Source of the DNA: Zobellella taiwanensis
GTDB lineage: Bacteria; Pseudomonadota; Gammaproteobacteria; Enterobacterales; Aeromonadaceae
DNA: 64,000 bases
Assembly (NCBI RefSeq): GCF_003012795.1
Contig: NZ_PXYH01000001.1
Span: 248,001 to 312,000 of the forward strand
Reading direction: 5' to 3'
Part shown: piece after piece, positions 1 through 11,076 of the stretch
How positions within the stretch are numbered: the first letter of the stretch is position 1
Layout of the letters: every line of letters starts with the position of its first letter
Notes under the pieces: model-generated
The model's database searches: none
Seen by the model: only the letters and a program-made list of their open reading frames with translations
What the model was told of the DNA's origin: nothing
Program-made: the position numbers and the translations under genes

Positions 1-2
1 GC

Positions 3-1109
3 CTCTTTCATGTGCTGCAAAGCACGGGCGCGCTGGAAAACATGGTCGGCGTGGCCGCCAACAAGGTTGGTGCTGGCAACAGCCTGCGGAGCCGCAACCT
101 GATCATCGTGCTGGGTACCTTTATCTATGGCTTCTTCGGGGTGGCCGTGGGTGGCGAAAACAATATCGCCCTGGTGCCGCTGGGTGTGCTGGTGGCGGCG
201 GCCATTGGCTGCTCCCGATTGGTGGGGGTTACCATGGCCGTTGGCGGCATCGGTATCGGTTTTGCCCTGTCGCCGATCAACCCCTACACCGTGGGTGTGG
301 CCCAGAGCATTGGCGAACTGCCACTGTTCTCAGGCTGGAGCCTGCGTCTGCTGATGGTACTGACGTCACTGGCCTTGCTGTCAGCCTATCTCTGCCTGCG
401 CGTGGTCAAAATGGAGTTCCATGACGACCAACCGGCCGAAATGAGCAAACCGCTGCATGAATACCGGCTGTCACGCCAGGATCTGACGATTCTCGGTATT
501 TTTTTGATCGGCCTGGCCATCCTGGTGACAGGCGTGTTCACCCGCGGCTGGTACATCAAGGAAATTACCGCCATCTTCCTGATGATGGCAATCGTGATCG
601 GCTTTGCATCGGGCATGACTGCCAACCAACTGGTCAAGCGCATGATGGAAGGCGCGGCCTCGGTCACCTCCGGCGCCCTGGTGATTGGCCTGGCGGCCTC
701 GATCCCGGTAATTTTGCAGGATGCCCACGTGATTGACACCATCGTCAAATCCCTGAGCGCCATCCTTGAGGGAACCCCTGTGGCTGTGGCCGCCGTGCTG
801 ACCAGCATCATTCAGGGCATCATAAATCTGTTTATTCCCAGCGGCTCGGCCCAAGCACTGATCACCATGCCGATACTGATCCCGGTGGCTGATCTGATCG
901 GCATGAGCCGCCAGTTGATGGTCACAGCGTTCCAGATCGGCGATGGCCTGACCAACCTGTTTATTCCCACCGCGGGCGGCATTCTGGCCATGCTCGCGCT
1001 GGGGCGAGTGTCCTACGCTCAATGGCTGCCTGTCATTGTGCCCATCATGGTGCCCATCTACGTACTCTGCTGGGTCATGATGGTGGCCGCCGCCTACCTG
1101 GGCTACTGA
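3..1109 (+). CDS. yfcC: YfcC-family membrane carrier, 5' end cut by window edge
   Basis: The frame is open from the first in-frame codon with no start context, so the N-terminus lies outside the window. The visible 368 residues are very hydrophobic, with about nine likely inner-membrane spans. They include proline- and glycine-rich stretches such as LFIPSGSAQALITMP and LTNLFIPTAGGILAM, which are typical of the YfcC/DcuC group of ion-coupled anion or amino-acid carriers. Relatives are near 500 residues, so roughly 130 are missing here. Substrate cannot be told from sequence; C4-dicarboxylates or basic amino acids are moved by relatives. The gene ends in a GC-rich hairpin shared with the convergent hydrolase gene. 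Confidence 0.75.
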   Translation, partial: LFHVLQSTGALENMVGVAANKVGAGNSLRSRNLIIVLGTFIYGFFGVAVGGENNIALVPLGVLVAAAIGCSRLVGVTMAVGGIGIGFALSPINPYTVGVAQSIGELPLFSGWSLRLLMVLTSLALLSAYLCLRVVKMEFHDDQPAEMSKPLHEYRLSRQDLTILGIFLIGLAILVTGVFTRGWYIKEITAIFLMMAIVIGFASGMTANQLVKRMMEGAASVTSGALVIGLAASIPVILQDAHVIDTIVKSLSAILEGTPVAVAAVLTSIIQGIINLFIPSGSAQALITMPILIPVADLIGMSRQLMVTAFQIGDGLTNLFIPTAGGILAMLALGRVSYAQWLPVIVPIMVPIYVLCWVMMVAAAYLGY

Positions 1110-1119
1110 GCAACCAGCC

Positions 1120-1140
1120 GGGCCGGGTTAGTCCCGGCCC
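1120..1140. terminator. GC-rich hairpin between convergent genes
   Basis: GGGCCGGG pairs with CCCGGCCC around a five-base loop. The stop codon of the minus-strand hydrolase (1128-1130) falls at the end of the left arm and in the loop, so one structure could serve both convergent genes. There is no T-run, so Rho-independent action is uncertain. Confidence 0.4.
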
Positions 1141-1982
1141 AGCCATGTATTAAGCCGGCCGGCAATCAACCCGGCCGGCTTTTCTTCCATATGCAGGTGA
1201 TGGCCGCCGGCAAGCACCTCAAGCTCCAATCCGGGGATCAACTCAAGCCAAGGCGCTACCCGATCCAGGCCAATGCCCTGCGTTGCCATCATCAGCCACA
1301 CCGGCATGCTCAGCCGGCGCACAAAGGCGGTGATCTGCGCCTCGCACAGCCGCACCACAGAGGGCAGCACCAGTGCGCCATCGTGGCGCCACAGCCAGCC
1401 TTCAGCGGTTTGCTCCATGCCCCGGGCCAGCAACAGCCGGGCCGCTTCCCGGCTGACCGGCCAGCGGCTGTTCATGCGTGCCGTCACCGCGCTTTCAAAA
1501 TCCGGATAGCAGCGTGGGCCACGGCGACGCTGGCGTTTGGCCTTTTCCAGAGCGGCGGCCAGCTGTTCCGGCAGGGTATCGGCGGCATAATCGTGAGGAA
1601 CCAGACCGTCCAGCAAAAATAGCCGGCTGACCCGCTCGGGAAAGGCGCCGGCGAACAGGGTGGCCACGCTGGCCCCCATGGAATGGCCCAGCAATGCCAC
1701 CTGTTTCAGCTCAAGGGCGTCCAGCAGGGCCAGCACATCGGCCACATTGTCCCAGATGTAATAGGGCTGGCCCGGCGCCTGGTGATCGGAATGGCCATGG
1801 CCGGCCAGATCCGGGGCAATCAGCCGCACACCGGGCAACCGCTGCGCCAGGGGGGTAAAGCTGGCCGCGTTGTCCAGCCAGCCGTGCAGCGCCACCAGGG
1901 GGATGCCATTCGGGTCGCCCCACTCCACCACCGCCAGCCGGCGGCCATGCACATCAATATGGAATTCTCTGGGTTTATTCAT
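1128..1982 (-). CDS. Alpha/beta-fold hydrolase
   Basis: A 284-residue cytosolic alpha/beta hydrolase. It has the oxyanion HGW segment near residue 34, the nucleophile elbow GHSMGAS (Ser101) and a C-terminal GGHHLHME segment carrying the likely catalytic histidine. The start at 1982 is chosen because family similarity begins right after it (MNKPREF) and it overlaps the upstream metQ-like gene by only 8 bp, typical of translational coupling. A longer frame to 2060 would run through metQ coding sequence. The substrate is unknown; esters or C-C bonds are possible in this family. Because of the overlap it is probably cotranscribed with the MetJ-controlled gene upstream. Confidence 0.8.
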   Translation of the reverse strand: MNKPREFHIDVHGRRLAVVEWGDPNGIPLVALHGWLDNAASFTPLAQRLPGVRLIAPDLAGHGHSDHQAPGQPYYIWDNVADVLALLDALELKQVALLGHSMGASVATLFAGAFPERVSRLFLLDGLVPHDYAADTLPEQLAAALEKAKRQRRRGPRCYPDFESAVTARMNSRWPVSREAARLLLARGMEQTAEGWLWRHDGALVLPSVVRLCEAQITAFVRRLSMPVWLMMATQGIGLDRVAPWLELIPGLELEVLAGGHHLHMEEKPAGLIAGRLNTWLGRD

Positions 1983-2781
1983 GCCAGGATTCGGGGTACT
2001 TGTAGCCTTCAAAGCGTTTGCTGGCATAGTCCTTGAACGCCTCGCTGTTATAGGCCTCAATCACGTCCTGCACAAAGGCCTTGTCCTTGTCTTCGCTGCG
2101 CACCACCACCCAGTTGATAAAATCGTAACTGCGCTCCAGAAAGAGACCTTCGCTGAACGGAATGCCACTGGAGGCGGCGTAGTTGCCGTTGATCACCGAG
2201 AAGTCCACATCCTGGCGCGAACGCGGCAACTGTGCCGCCTCCAGCGGCACCAGCCGGATGCCCTTGGGGTTTTCCGCCACATCGAACTCGCTGGCCCGCA
2301 GGGGATCTATGCCGCTCTTAAGCTTGATCCAGCCCATGTCTTCCAGCATCAGCAAGGCCCGGGCCTGGTTGGTGGGATCGTTGGGGATGGCGACGGTACT
2401 GCCCCTGGCCAGCTGCTCCAGGGCATCCAGCCGGCCGGAATAGAGTCCCATGGGTCCGGTGGGCACCTGGGTGATGGGGCTCAGCTCCAGTCCCCTGTCC
2501 TTGCTGAAGGTCTCGAGGTAGGGACGGTGCTGGAAGCAGTTCACATCCAGCGCGCCTTCCGCCAGCGCCAGGTTGGGCATGACATAATCGGTGAATTCCA
2601 CCAGTTTCACGCTGTAACCCAGGGCTTCCAGCTGGGGTTTGATCGATTCGGTCACCATGTCGGCGAAATCGCCGACCGTGGTGCCGATGACGATCTCCTT
2701 TTGCTGCTGGTCCACCGCCAGCAGCGGAAACGAACACAATGACAATGCCAGCCATGGCAGGGCGCGGGAAATACGGGACAT
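1975..2781 (-). CDS. metQ: MetQ/NlpA-family periplasmic binding protein
   Basis: A 268-residue substrate-binding protein of the NlpA/MetQ family, which feeds methionine or related compounds to the MetNI ABC importer. The ATG at 2781 is chosen because AAGGAG lies 5 bases upstream; a GTG two codons earlier lacks that spacing. The N-terminus is a signal peptide ending near SFPLLA-VDQ, but there is no lipobox cysteine at the cleavage point, so this appears to be a soluble periplasmic protein rather than the usual lipoprotein. Family hallmarks include the DVNCFQHRPYL and AIPNDPTNQARAL segments. No metN or metI gene lies next to it. A tandem met-box operator sits about 36 bp upstream, which supports a methionine role. 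Confidence 0.85.
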   Translation of the reverse strand: MSRISRALPWLALSLCSFPLLAVDQQQKEIVIGTTVGDFADMVTESIKPQLEALGYSVKLVEFTDYVMPNLALAEGALDVNCFQHRPYLETFSKDRGLELSPITQVPTGPMGLYSGRLDALEQLARGSTVAIPNDPTNQARALLMLEDMGWIKLKSGIDPLRASEFDVAENPKGIRLVPLEAAQLPRSRQDVDFSVINGNYAASSGIPFSEGLFLERSYDFINWVVVRSEDKDKAFVQDVIEAYNSEAFKDYASKRFEGYKYPESWHE

Positions 2782-2816
2782 AAGCACTCCTTGTTGAATC
2801 GAATAACGCCCTCTAT

Positions 2817-2832
2817 GGACGTTTAGACGTCC
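2817..2832 (-). promoter_or_regulatory. MetJ operator (two tandem met boxes)
   Basis: GGACGTTT followed by AGACGTCC gives two adjacent 8-bp met boxes, with 6 and 7 of 8 matches to the consensus AGACGTCT. MetJ binds such tandem boxes cooperatively with S-adenosylmethionine. The site is placed to repress the metQ-like gene when methionine is plentiful. Confidence 0.75.
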
Positions 2833-2874
2833 ATATTATTCAAGGGGATTCAAACAGGCAATGGATTTCTCGGC

Positions 2875-3591
2875 TTACACGCCCCGTTCGTTGTTCCAGA
2901 TGATCACGTGCAACTGGGGCAGCACCCGGGCCTCAAACCAGCCATCGGCGGTGACTCTGTCCACCAGCCAGCGCAACCGGGCGTTGAGGGCGTCGAGGTC
3001 GGTTGCCCGCTCCGGCTCGTCGGGGGTGGCCGGCGCCGGGTTGCAGGGCTGCAGGGTCAGCGGCAGTTGCGGATAGCGGGCGGCAAAATCCCGCGCCCAC
3101 TGGTAGTCGGCTTCGTCGGCAATCACCAGCTTGAGGGTGACCTGGGTGTGGGCGCCGGCGGCGGCCAGACAGGCGTCGAACCGGTGCTGGCTGAAGGCCA
3201 TGCCGGCGGACGGCGGCTTGGGGCTCAGGGTCAGGTGATCCAGCTCGGTAAACCAGTCCTGCACCTTGCTCCCTTGAGTTTCAATGGCAAAGGTGTAGCC
3301 CTTGGCGTGGCCGAGGGTCAGCAACTCGCCCAGGGGTTGCAGCGCCGGGTTGCCGCCGGAAAGGGTTACCAGCAGTGGCCGGCCTCCGCTCAGGCGCTCG
3401 ACCTCGGCCATGATGGCTTCGGCGCTCATGGGCGCCCAATCGGCCTTGAAGCGGGGCTCTACCGCATACAGGGTGTCGCACCAACTGCAGCGAAAATCAC
3501 AGCCGCCGGTGCGCACAAACACGGTGGGCACCCCGGTGAGCGCCCCTTCCCCCTGAATGGTGGGACCGAAGATTTCGCTGATGGCGATCAT
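2875..3591 (-). CDS. queE: 7-carboxy-7-deazaguanine synthase QueE
   Basis: A 238-residue radical SAM enzyme converting 6-carboxytetrahydropterin to 7-carboxy-7-deazaguanine, the ring contraction step toward preQ0 and queuosine in tRNA. The [4Fe-4S] cluster motif is CDFRCSWC (C-x3-C-x2-C, residues about 31-38), the spacing typical of this family. The GEG segment near residue 15 and the SGGNPA motif near 79 (SAM binding) are also present. Its ATG overlaps the queD stop in an ATGA arrangement, so the two are translationally coupled. It is the last gene of queC-queD-queE. Confidence 0.95.
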   Translation of the reverse strand: MIAISEIFGPTIQGEGALTGVPTVFVRTGGCDFRCSWCDTLYAVEPRFKADWAPMSAEAIMAEVERLSGGRPLLVTLSGGNPALQPLGELLTLGHAKGYTFAIETQGSKVQDWFTELDHLTLSPKPPSAGMAFSQHRFDACLAAAGAHTQVTLKLVIADEADYQWARDFAARYPQLPLTLQPCNPAPATPDEPERATDLDALNARLRWLVDRVTADGWFEARVLPQLHVIIWNNERGV

Positions 3592-3944
3592 GGCCGGTAT
3601 TCCGCCCAGGTTTTGGGGGTTTCCGACACCGCCACCGCGCTCACTTCGGGCCAGCGCTCGCAGGCCCAGTCATACAAATGACGAGCCAGGCGCTCGGCGG
3701 TGGTACATTCGTCGCCCAGCACCTCGTTGAGATGGCGGTGATCGAGCTTGTCGTCGATATAGTCCTTGAACGCCTTGAGTTCGAGGTAGTCGCGCACGAA
3801 GCCGTACTGATCCAGGGTTTCGCTTTGCAGCTCGATCACCACCACATAGTTGTGACCGTGCAGCCGGGCGCAGGGGTGCCAATCGGGCATTTGCTTGAGC
3901 TGGTGCGAGGCGGAGAAATGAAACTCTTTTTTAATGGTATACAT
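3588..3944 (-). CDS. queD: 6-carboxy-5,6,7,8-tetrahydropterin synthase QueD
   Basis: A 118-residue T-fold enzyme making 6-carboxytetrahydropterin from dihydroneopterin triphosphate. Zinc ligands are visible as His14 (SASHQL) and His29/His31 (HGHNY); Cys25 is the likely catalytic thiol. The start at 3944 gives the family's usual N-terminus MYTIKKEFHFSASH, and it overlaps the queC stop by one base (TAATG). A longer open frame upstream would lie inside queC and has no family similarity. This is the middle gene of the preQ0 operon. Confidence 0.95.
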   Translation of the reverse strand: MYTIKKEFHFSASHQLKQMPDWHPCARLHGHNYVVVIELQSETLDQYGFVRDYLELKAFKDYIDDKLDHRHLNEVLGDECTTAERLARHLYDWACERWPEVSAVAVSETPKTWAEYRP

Positions 3945-4639
3945 TACTTCGCCCTCGCTACCGCATCGCGCCAGAACTGATCGTCCTGATAGGGCGTGGG
4001 ATCCGCCAGGCCGGCCAGGGCCATGGCTTCGATGCGCTCCACGCAGGTGCCGCAACGGCCGCAGTGAATGTCACCGCCTTCGTAGCAGGACCAGGTCTCG
4101 GCCACCGGCACATTGAAGCGTGCCGCGTCCCGGGCAATCTCGGTCTTGTCGGCATTCACATAGGGCGCCAACAGCGCCACCTCGGCCACGCCGTCCAGCG
4201 CTTTGGCCTGCATGTCACCAAACAGGCGAATAAAGTCGGGGCGACAGTCGGGATAAATAAAGTGATCGCCACCGTGTACCGCCAGTGCGACGGTATCCAG
4301 GCCGCGGGCGGCGGCCACGCCAAAGGCGATGGTGAGCATGATGGCGTTGCGGTTGGGCACCACGGTAACCTTCATGTTTTCTTCGCTGTAGTGGCCGTGG
4401 GGCACGTCGATGTCATCGGTCAGGGCCGAGCCGGAGAGCTGACGGCCGATATGGCCGATGTCCATCACCAGGTGGGGCACACCGAGGCGCTCGGCACACA
4501 GGCGGGCGGCGTCGATTTCTTTTTTGTGGCGCTGACCGTAGTCAAAGGTCAGCAGGGCGCCGAGGGCATTGTCCGCCGCCAGCCGGTAAGCGAGCGTGAC
4601 GGAGTCAAATCCGCCGGAGCAGATCAGCAGTGCTTTCAT
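3944..4639 (-). CDS. queC: 7-cyano-7-deazaguanine synthase QueC
   Basis: A 231-residue ATP-dependent enzyme converting 7-carboxy-7-deazaguanine to preQ0. The PP-loop ATP-binding motif SGGFDS sits at residues 9-14. The C-terminal zinc site has CYEGGDIHCGRCGTC near residue 190. The start at 4639 places the PP-loop at the usual distance from the N-terminus (MKALLICSGG). It is the first gene of queC-queD-queE, which all overlap by 1-4 bases. No preQ1 riboswitch-like structure was recognised in the 80 bases between it and the ppsA terminator. Confidence 0.95.
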   Translation of the reverse strand: MKALLICSGGFDSVTLAYRLAADNALGALLTFDYGQRHKKEIDAARLCAERLGVPHLVMDIGHIGRQLSGSALTDDIDVPHGHYSEENMKVTVVPNRNAIMLTIAFGVAAARGLDTVALAVHGGDHFIYPDCRPDFIRLFGDMQAKALDGVAEVALLAPYVNADKTEIARDAARFNVPVAETWSCYEGGDIHCGRCGTCVERIEAMALAGLADPTPYQDDQFWRDAVARAK

Positions 4640-4726
4640 AGATTGTGTCCTTGTTTTGTCCGGGTAGGCTGCGACCGGGTAAAAAGCGATGGGCATTTTA
4701 ACGCTGTGGGTGGGAAGCGCAAACAA

Positions 4727-4748
4727 AAAGGGCGCCGAGGCGCCCTTT
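4727..4748 (-). terminator. Rho-independent terminator of ppsA
   Basis: On the minus strand AAAGGGCGCC pairs perfectly with GGCGCCCTTT around a two-base loop and is followed by a T-rich stretch (TTTTTGTTT). It lies downstream of ppsA and upstream of queC. The same stem is reused at 33452-33473 after the amylase gene. Confidence 0.8.
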
Positions 4749-4786
4749 GGGTATGATTCTGATCCCTCTGTCCATTCCGCAAGGGG

Positions 4787-4891
4787 TCGGCCAAAGGGCC
4801 AACTTCACGACACGCTTCAAGTTCATCCCTGTAACGCTCGGCAGATGCCATCCATGGCATTTGATCGGTCGTGAAGCCGTTCCCTTTAACC
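4787..4891. repeat. Intergenic hairpin repeat, copy A (about 105 bp)
   Basis: It starts with TCGGCCAAAGGGC and ends with CCCTTTAACC, shared ends with copies B and C. The outer stem is CTTCACGAC (4803-4811) pairing with GTCGTGAAG (4868-4876). The inner hairpin ATGCCA...TGGCAT is at 4845-4860, and a central CATCCCTG segment is shared by all copies. It lies between ppsA and queC, which are both transcribed leftward. Confidence 0.75.
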
Positions 4892-4921
4892 TCCCCCTCG
4901 AAGGCTGGCGTAACCAGAGCC

Positions 4922-7303
<2,382 letters not shown>

Positions 7304-7480
7304 GTCTCCAAAAGTAGTTTTCGGGGTTTCCGTATTTCACCTAGTATCCGTGTGGATAAGCGGGCCCTTATAATTTTATTGGGATAGTGGGCCCACACAC
7401 CGAATGATTCTACAATGGCGCCAAAAAGCAGGTAAACGTTTTACCTGGTACAAATGTTAAAAGTGAGATCTGGAGGCCCT

Positions 7481-8293
7481 GTGCACACGGTTTTTTATGT
7501 TTCCGATGGGACGGCGATCACAGCCGAAGTGTTCGGCCATGCGGTGCTGAGCCAGTTTCCCCTGCCCTTCGAGCAGTTCACCATCCCCTTCGTGGAAGAC
7601 GAGGACAAGGCGCGGGCAGTGCAGGCCAGGATCAACGAGGCCTACCACCAGAGCGGCAAGCAGCCGCTGGTGTTCCATACCATAGTGGACGACCGTCTCA
7701 GGCACATCATCACCGCCAGCGACGCCATGTGCTACGACTTTCTCAACACCTTCGTGGCGCCCATCGAGCAGCAACTGGGGGTCAGGGCCGAGCCGCGCAC
7801 CCACCGCACCCACGGCATGGAAAACAAGCAGCACTACGACGCCCGTATCGACGCGGTAAACTATGCCCTGGACAACGACGACGGGGTCAACACCAAGGAA
7901 TACGACGAGGCCGACATCATACTGGTGGGCGTGTCCCGCTGCGGCAAGACCCCCACCAGCCTGTACCTGGCGCTGCAGTTCGGCATCCGGGTGGCCAATT
8001 ACCCCTTTATCGACCAGGACATGGCCCGCCTGATCCTGCCCCCCGCGCTCAAGGCCAACCGCCACAAGCTGTTCGGGCTGACCATAGACGTCAACCGGCT
8101 GCAGGAGATCCGCCAGCGGCGCCGGGCCGACAGCCGCTATGCTGACATCGAGCAGTGCCGCTACGAACTCGGCCAGGTGGAAAAGCTGTTCCGCATGGAA
8201 GCCATCCCCTTTATCGATACCACCTATCACTCGGTGGAAGAGATTTCGGTCAAGATCCTGGAGCGAACCGGCATCCGCCGGCGTATTTACTGA
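7481..8293 (+). CDS. ppsR: PEP synthase regulatory kinase/phosphorylase PpsR
   Basis: A 270-residue bifunctional regulator (DUF299 family). It inactivates PpsA by ADP-dependent phosphorylation and reactivates it by phosphate-dependent removal. The signature [11 protein letters not shown] opens the protein and the P-loop [11 protein letters not shown] lies near residue 150. The GTG at 7481 is preferred because GGAGG lies 4 bases before it; the in-frame ATG at 7454 lacks a ribosome site but cannot be excluded. The 177-bp gap to divergent ppsA holds no operator I could identify with confidence. Confidence 0.93.
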   Translation: MHTVFYVSDGTAITAEVFGHAVLSQFPLPFEQFTIPFVEDEDKARAVQARINEAYHQSGKQPLVFHTIVDDRLRHIITASDAMCYDFLNTFVAPIEQQLGVRAEPRTHRTHGMENKQHYDARIDAVNYALDNDDGVNTKEYDEADIILVGVSRCGKTPTSLYLALQFGIRVANYPFIDQDMARLILPPALKANRHKLFGLTIDVNRLQEIRQRRRADSRYADIEQCRYELGQVEKLFRMEAIPFIDTTYHSVEEISVKILERTGIRRRIY

Positions 8294-8303
8294 TCCCGCC
8301 CTT

Positions 8304-8325
8304 CCCGTGCTGTTTCCGGCACGGG
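8304..8325 (+). terminator. Possible ppsR terminator hairpin
   Basis: CCCGTGC pairs with GCACGGG around an eight-base loop, 10 bp after the ppsR stop. No T-run follows, so it is only a weak candidate. Confidence 0.35.
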
Positions 8326-8360
8326 CCCGCCCCAAACCCGGTACAATCCGGACACTTCCT

Positions 8361-8376
8361 GGTGACAGTACTCACA
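8361..8376 (+). promoter_or_regulatory. Possible CRP box upstream of the xanthine-type permease
   Basis: GGTGA, six bases, then TCACA matches 9 of 10 conserved positions of the CRP half-sites (TGTGA-N6-TCACA). It lies about 95 bp before the proposed transcription start. A single site by eye has appreciable chance probability. Confidence 0.4.
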
Positions 8377-8426
8377 CAAACTCTGCGATAAGCCGCACAT
8401 CACTGCGTACAAATTTGAACAATATA

Positions 8427-8457
8427 TTGATCTGATGTTTACAAAAATGTATACATT
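8427..8457 (+). promoter_or_regulatory. Candidate promoter with overlapping 12-bp palindrome
   Basis: TTGATC (8427-8432), 17 bp, then TATACA (8450-8455) resembles a sigma-70 promoter. The perfect palindrome AATGTATACATT (8446-8457) overlaps the -10 element, a typical repressor position; TGTATACA cores are common in GntR-family operators. The remaining leader to 8625 (about 160 bases) shows no gene and no riboswitch fold that I recognise. Confidence 0.45.
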
Positions 8458-8625
8458 AGACCCGATGTTTAACCGGTACTTTTGACCCGACCAAGCCGTG
8501 CGAACATGAAATCCCGGTCCAGCGGATCGGACACTGTGGTGTGGCCTCCTTGCCGGATAATCCCAACAATAAAAGGCAGGACGGCGGCTGCAACTCACTT
8601 GAGCAATACCCAGGGACTTATCGCA

Positions 8626-10038
8626 ATGAAACACAGCCAAAGCAAGTCGGTATTCGATTACTACGGCAAGCCGTCTTTCGGCAAGGCGCTGCCGCTCTCG
8701 TTCCAGCACATTCTGGCCATGATCATGGGGGCCGTGACCCCGCCGCTGATCGTGGCCGGCGTGGCCGGGGCCAACGCCCAGGAAACCATGATGCTGGTGC
8801 AGATAGCCCTGCTGTTTTCGGGCTTGTCCACCCTGCTGCAGCTTTACCCGGTCGGCCGTTTCGGCGCCGGCCTGCCCACCATCTTCGGGGTCGGCTTCGC
8901 CTATGTGCCGAGCCTGATCGCCATCGGTGCCGTCTACGGCATTCCCGGCATTCTGGGCGCGCAAATCGCCGGCGGCATCGCCATGATAGTGGTGGGCGTC
9001 TTCATCCGGCAGATCCGCCACCTGTTCCCGCCCGTGGTGGCCGGCACCGTGGTGCTGGTGATCGGCCTGTCCCTCTACGACATCGCCATCAAATACATGG
9101 CCGGCAGCGGCAACGTGGCCGCCGATGGCTTCGGCAGCGGCCAGAACTGGCTGGTGGGCCTGACCACCCTGGCGGTGGTGCTGTGCTGTTCCCAGTTCGC
9201 CCGGGGCTACCTGCGCCTGGCCGCCATCATCGTCGGCATCCTGGTGGGCTACGTCATGGCGTTTTTCTTTGGCATGGTCGACTTTACCAGCCTGCGCGAG
9301 GCGCCCTGGGTGATGATCCCGACCCCCTTCGCCATGGGCATTGAATTCCACGCCTCCGCCGTGATTTCCATGGTGGTGATCTGCATCGTCAACTCGGTAC
9401 AGACCATAGGCGATCTGTCCGCCACCACGGTCGGCGGCATGAACCGGGAAATGGAAGACAGGGAACTGTCCGGCGGCCTGCTCGGCAACGGCCTGTGCAC
9501 CCTGGTGGGCGCCGTGTTCGGCGGCCTGCCCACCGCCTCCTTCAGCCAGAACGTGGGCATTGTCGCCATGACCAAGGTGATCAGCCGCTATGTGCTGGGC
9601 ATTGCCGCCGTTTTCCTGGTGATCGCCGGCCTGCTGCCCAAGTTTGGGGCCGTCATGACCACCATCCCCTACCCGGTGCTGGGCGGCGCCACCATTATCG
9701 TGTTCGGCATGATCACCATGACCGGCATCCAGCTCTTGGTGAAGGACGAGCTGTCGTCCCGCAACATCACCATAGTGGCGCTGTCGGTGGCCCTGGCCAT
9801 GGGCCTCAATGCCGTGCCCGAGGCCATCGCCGCCCTGCCCGACACCGCCCGTATGCTGATTGGCTCGCCGGTCATCGTGGCCGCCAGCATGGCCTTTATC
9901 CTGAACATGGCCCTGCCCCGCAAATCCCTGCAGGACGAGGCCCGCGAGCGCGAGCAGATTGAGCGCGAGATGAACGGTGACGAAGCGCCCGCCACCCCTT
10001 ATCAGAACCGGCAGATAAAGGCTGAAGCCGGAAACTGA
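8626..10038 (+). CDS. NCS2-family nucleobase:cation symporter (xanthine/uracil type)
   Basis: A 470-residue inner-membrane carrier with about fourteen spans. NCS2 hallmarks include the N-terminal QHILAMIMGAVTPPLIVAG segment, a histidine in the first helix, SVQTIGDLSATTVGG near residue 265 and GLPTASFSQNVGIVAMT near residue 302. It imports a purine or uracil base with a cation; the overall pattern is closest to the xanthine/urate branch, but the substrate is not certain. The start at 8626 is the first ATG that begins family similarity (MKHSQSKSVFDYYGKP). The longer frame upstream runs through the promoter region. A strong hairpin follows. Confidence 0.88.
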   Translation: MKHSQSKSVFDYYGKPSFGKALPLSFQHILAMIMGAVTPPLIVAGVAGANAQETMMLVQIALLFSGLSTLLQLYPVGRFGAGLPTIFGVGFAYVPSLIAIGAVYGIPGILGAQIAGGIAMIVVGVFIRQIRHLFPPVVAGTVVLVIGLSLYDIAIKYMAGSGNVAADGFGSGQNWLVGLTTLAVVLCCSQFARGYLRLAAIIVGILVGYVMAFFFGMVDFTSLREAPWVMIPTPFAMGIEFHASAVISMVVICIVNSVQTIGDLSATTVGGMNREMEDRELSGGLLGNGLCTLVGAVFGGLPTASFSQNVGIVAMTKVISRYVLGIAAVFLVIAGLLPKFGAVMTTIPYPVLGGATIIVFGMITMTGIQLLVKDELSSRNITIVALSVALAMGLNAVPEAIAALPDTARMLIGSPVIVAASMAFILNMALPRKSLQDEAREREQIEREMNGDEAPATPYQNRQIKAEAGN

Positions 10039-10080
10039 AAGGGTCAGCCCAGAGGCAGGGATCTTCCCCCCGAATAGCAA

Positions 10081-10103
10081 AAAGCCGGTCAATGACCGGC
10101 TTT
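10081..10103. terminator. Bidirectional terminator between permease and malG1
   Basis: AAAGCCGGTC pairs with GACCGGCTTT around a three-base loop (10-bp stem), followed on the plus strand by a T-rich stretch after three bases. It lies between the convergent permease and malG1 genes and could serve both. Confidence 0.8.
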
Positions 10104-10169
10104 CCGTTTTATTGACGGCCGGCCCATTCCGTAACCGCCGGCCAAAAGACCCGCCCTGCCGATACCGCC

Positions 10170-11060
10170 CTATCCCTTCACGCCGCCGGCGGTCAGACCG
10201 CCCACCAGCCAGCGCTGGGCCAGCAAAAACACTACCGTGATGGGAATGGCAGAGAGCACGGCGGCGGCGGCGAAGTCGCCCCACAGATAGTTCTGGGGAT
10301 AGAGGTACTGCTGCATGCCCACCGCCAGGGTGTAGTTCTCGACATTGCGCAGCAGCAGCGACGCCACCGGCACCTCGGTGATGGCGGCGATAAAGGAAAG
10401 GATGAACACCACCGCCAGAATGGGCACCGACAGCGGCAGCAGCACCAGCCGGAACGCCTGCCAGGGGGTGGCGCCGTCCAGGGCCGCCGCCTCCTCCAGG
10501 GAGCGGTCTATGGTCTCGAAATAGCCCTTGATGGTCCACACGTGCAGGGCGATGCCACCCAGATAGGCGAAGATCACCCCGCCGTGGGTATTGAGCCCGA
10601 GAAAGGGAACATAAAGCCCGATACGGTCGAACAGGGCATAAAGGGCCACCAGCGACAGCACCGCCGGGAACATCTGGAAGATCAGCATGCCCTTGAGCAA
10701 GCTTTCCTTGCCGCGAAAACGCAGCCGGGCAAAGGCGTAGGCGCAGGTGGTGGACAGGGCCACGATGCCGAGCGCCGAGATCACGGCGATCTTCACCGAG
10801 TTCCACAGCCACAGCAGCACCGGAAAGGGCGGCGGCGTGACGGTACCGTCCGCATGGGTGACGGCGATGCCGAGCGCCAGCTTCCAGTGTTCCAGCGAGG
10901 GATTGCTGGGAATAAGCTCGCCGGTGGCGTAGTTGCCGCTGCGAAAGGAAATGGCCACCACCACCAGCAGCGGGAACATGATGAGGGCACAGAAGGCGAT
11001 GAGCCCAGCGTGGGCGGCCCATACCCGGTAACGCATCGATTTTGGTCTGACCATAGCCAT
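10170..11060 (-). CDS. malG: Maltose/maltodextrin ABC permease MalG (system 1)
   Basis: A 296-residue inner-membrane permease with about six spans, the same length as E. coli MalG. The EAA loop that docks to MalK is [18 protein letters not shown] near residue 190, and the C-terminus LTAGGVKG is typical of MalG. AAGGAG lies 7 bases before the ATG at 11060. It follows malF1 by 16 bp and is the last gene of malE1-malF1-malG1. It is a close paralogue of malG2 at 25940-26830. Confidence 0.96.
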   Translation of the reverse strand: MAMVRPKSMRYRVWAAHAGLIAFCALIMFPLLVVVAISFRSGNYATGELIPSNPSLEHWKLALGIAVTHADGTVTPPPFPVLLWLWNSVKIAVISALGIVALSTTCAYAFARLRFRGKESLLKGMLIFQMFPAVLSLVALYALFDRIGLYVPFLGLNTHGGVIFAYLGGIALHVWTIKGYFETIDRSLEEAAALDGATPWQAFRLVLLPLSVPILAVVFILSFIAAITEVPVASLLLRNVENYTLAVGMQQYLYPQNYLWGDFAAAAVLSAIPITVVFLLAQRWLVGGLTAGGVKG

Positions 11061-11076
11061 GGTGTTGCTCCTTGGG

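Noticed and set aside
4640-4726. preQ1 riboswitch before queC
   Set aside because: The short gap lacks the compact H-type pseudoknot pattern and holds only the ppsA terminator tail.
8463-8625. Purine or xanthine riboswitch in the permease leader
   Set aside because: No three-way junction or known conserved loops could be recognised by eye; a covariance search would decide.
8287-11022. Long leftward open frame of about 900 codons over the permease and malG1
   Set aside because: It crosses two genes with clear family identity in other frames, passes through a strong terminator at 10081-10103, and has low-complexity composition.
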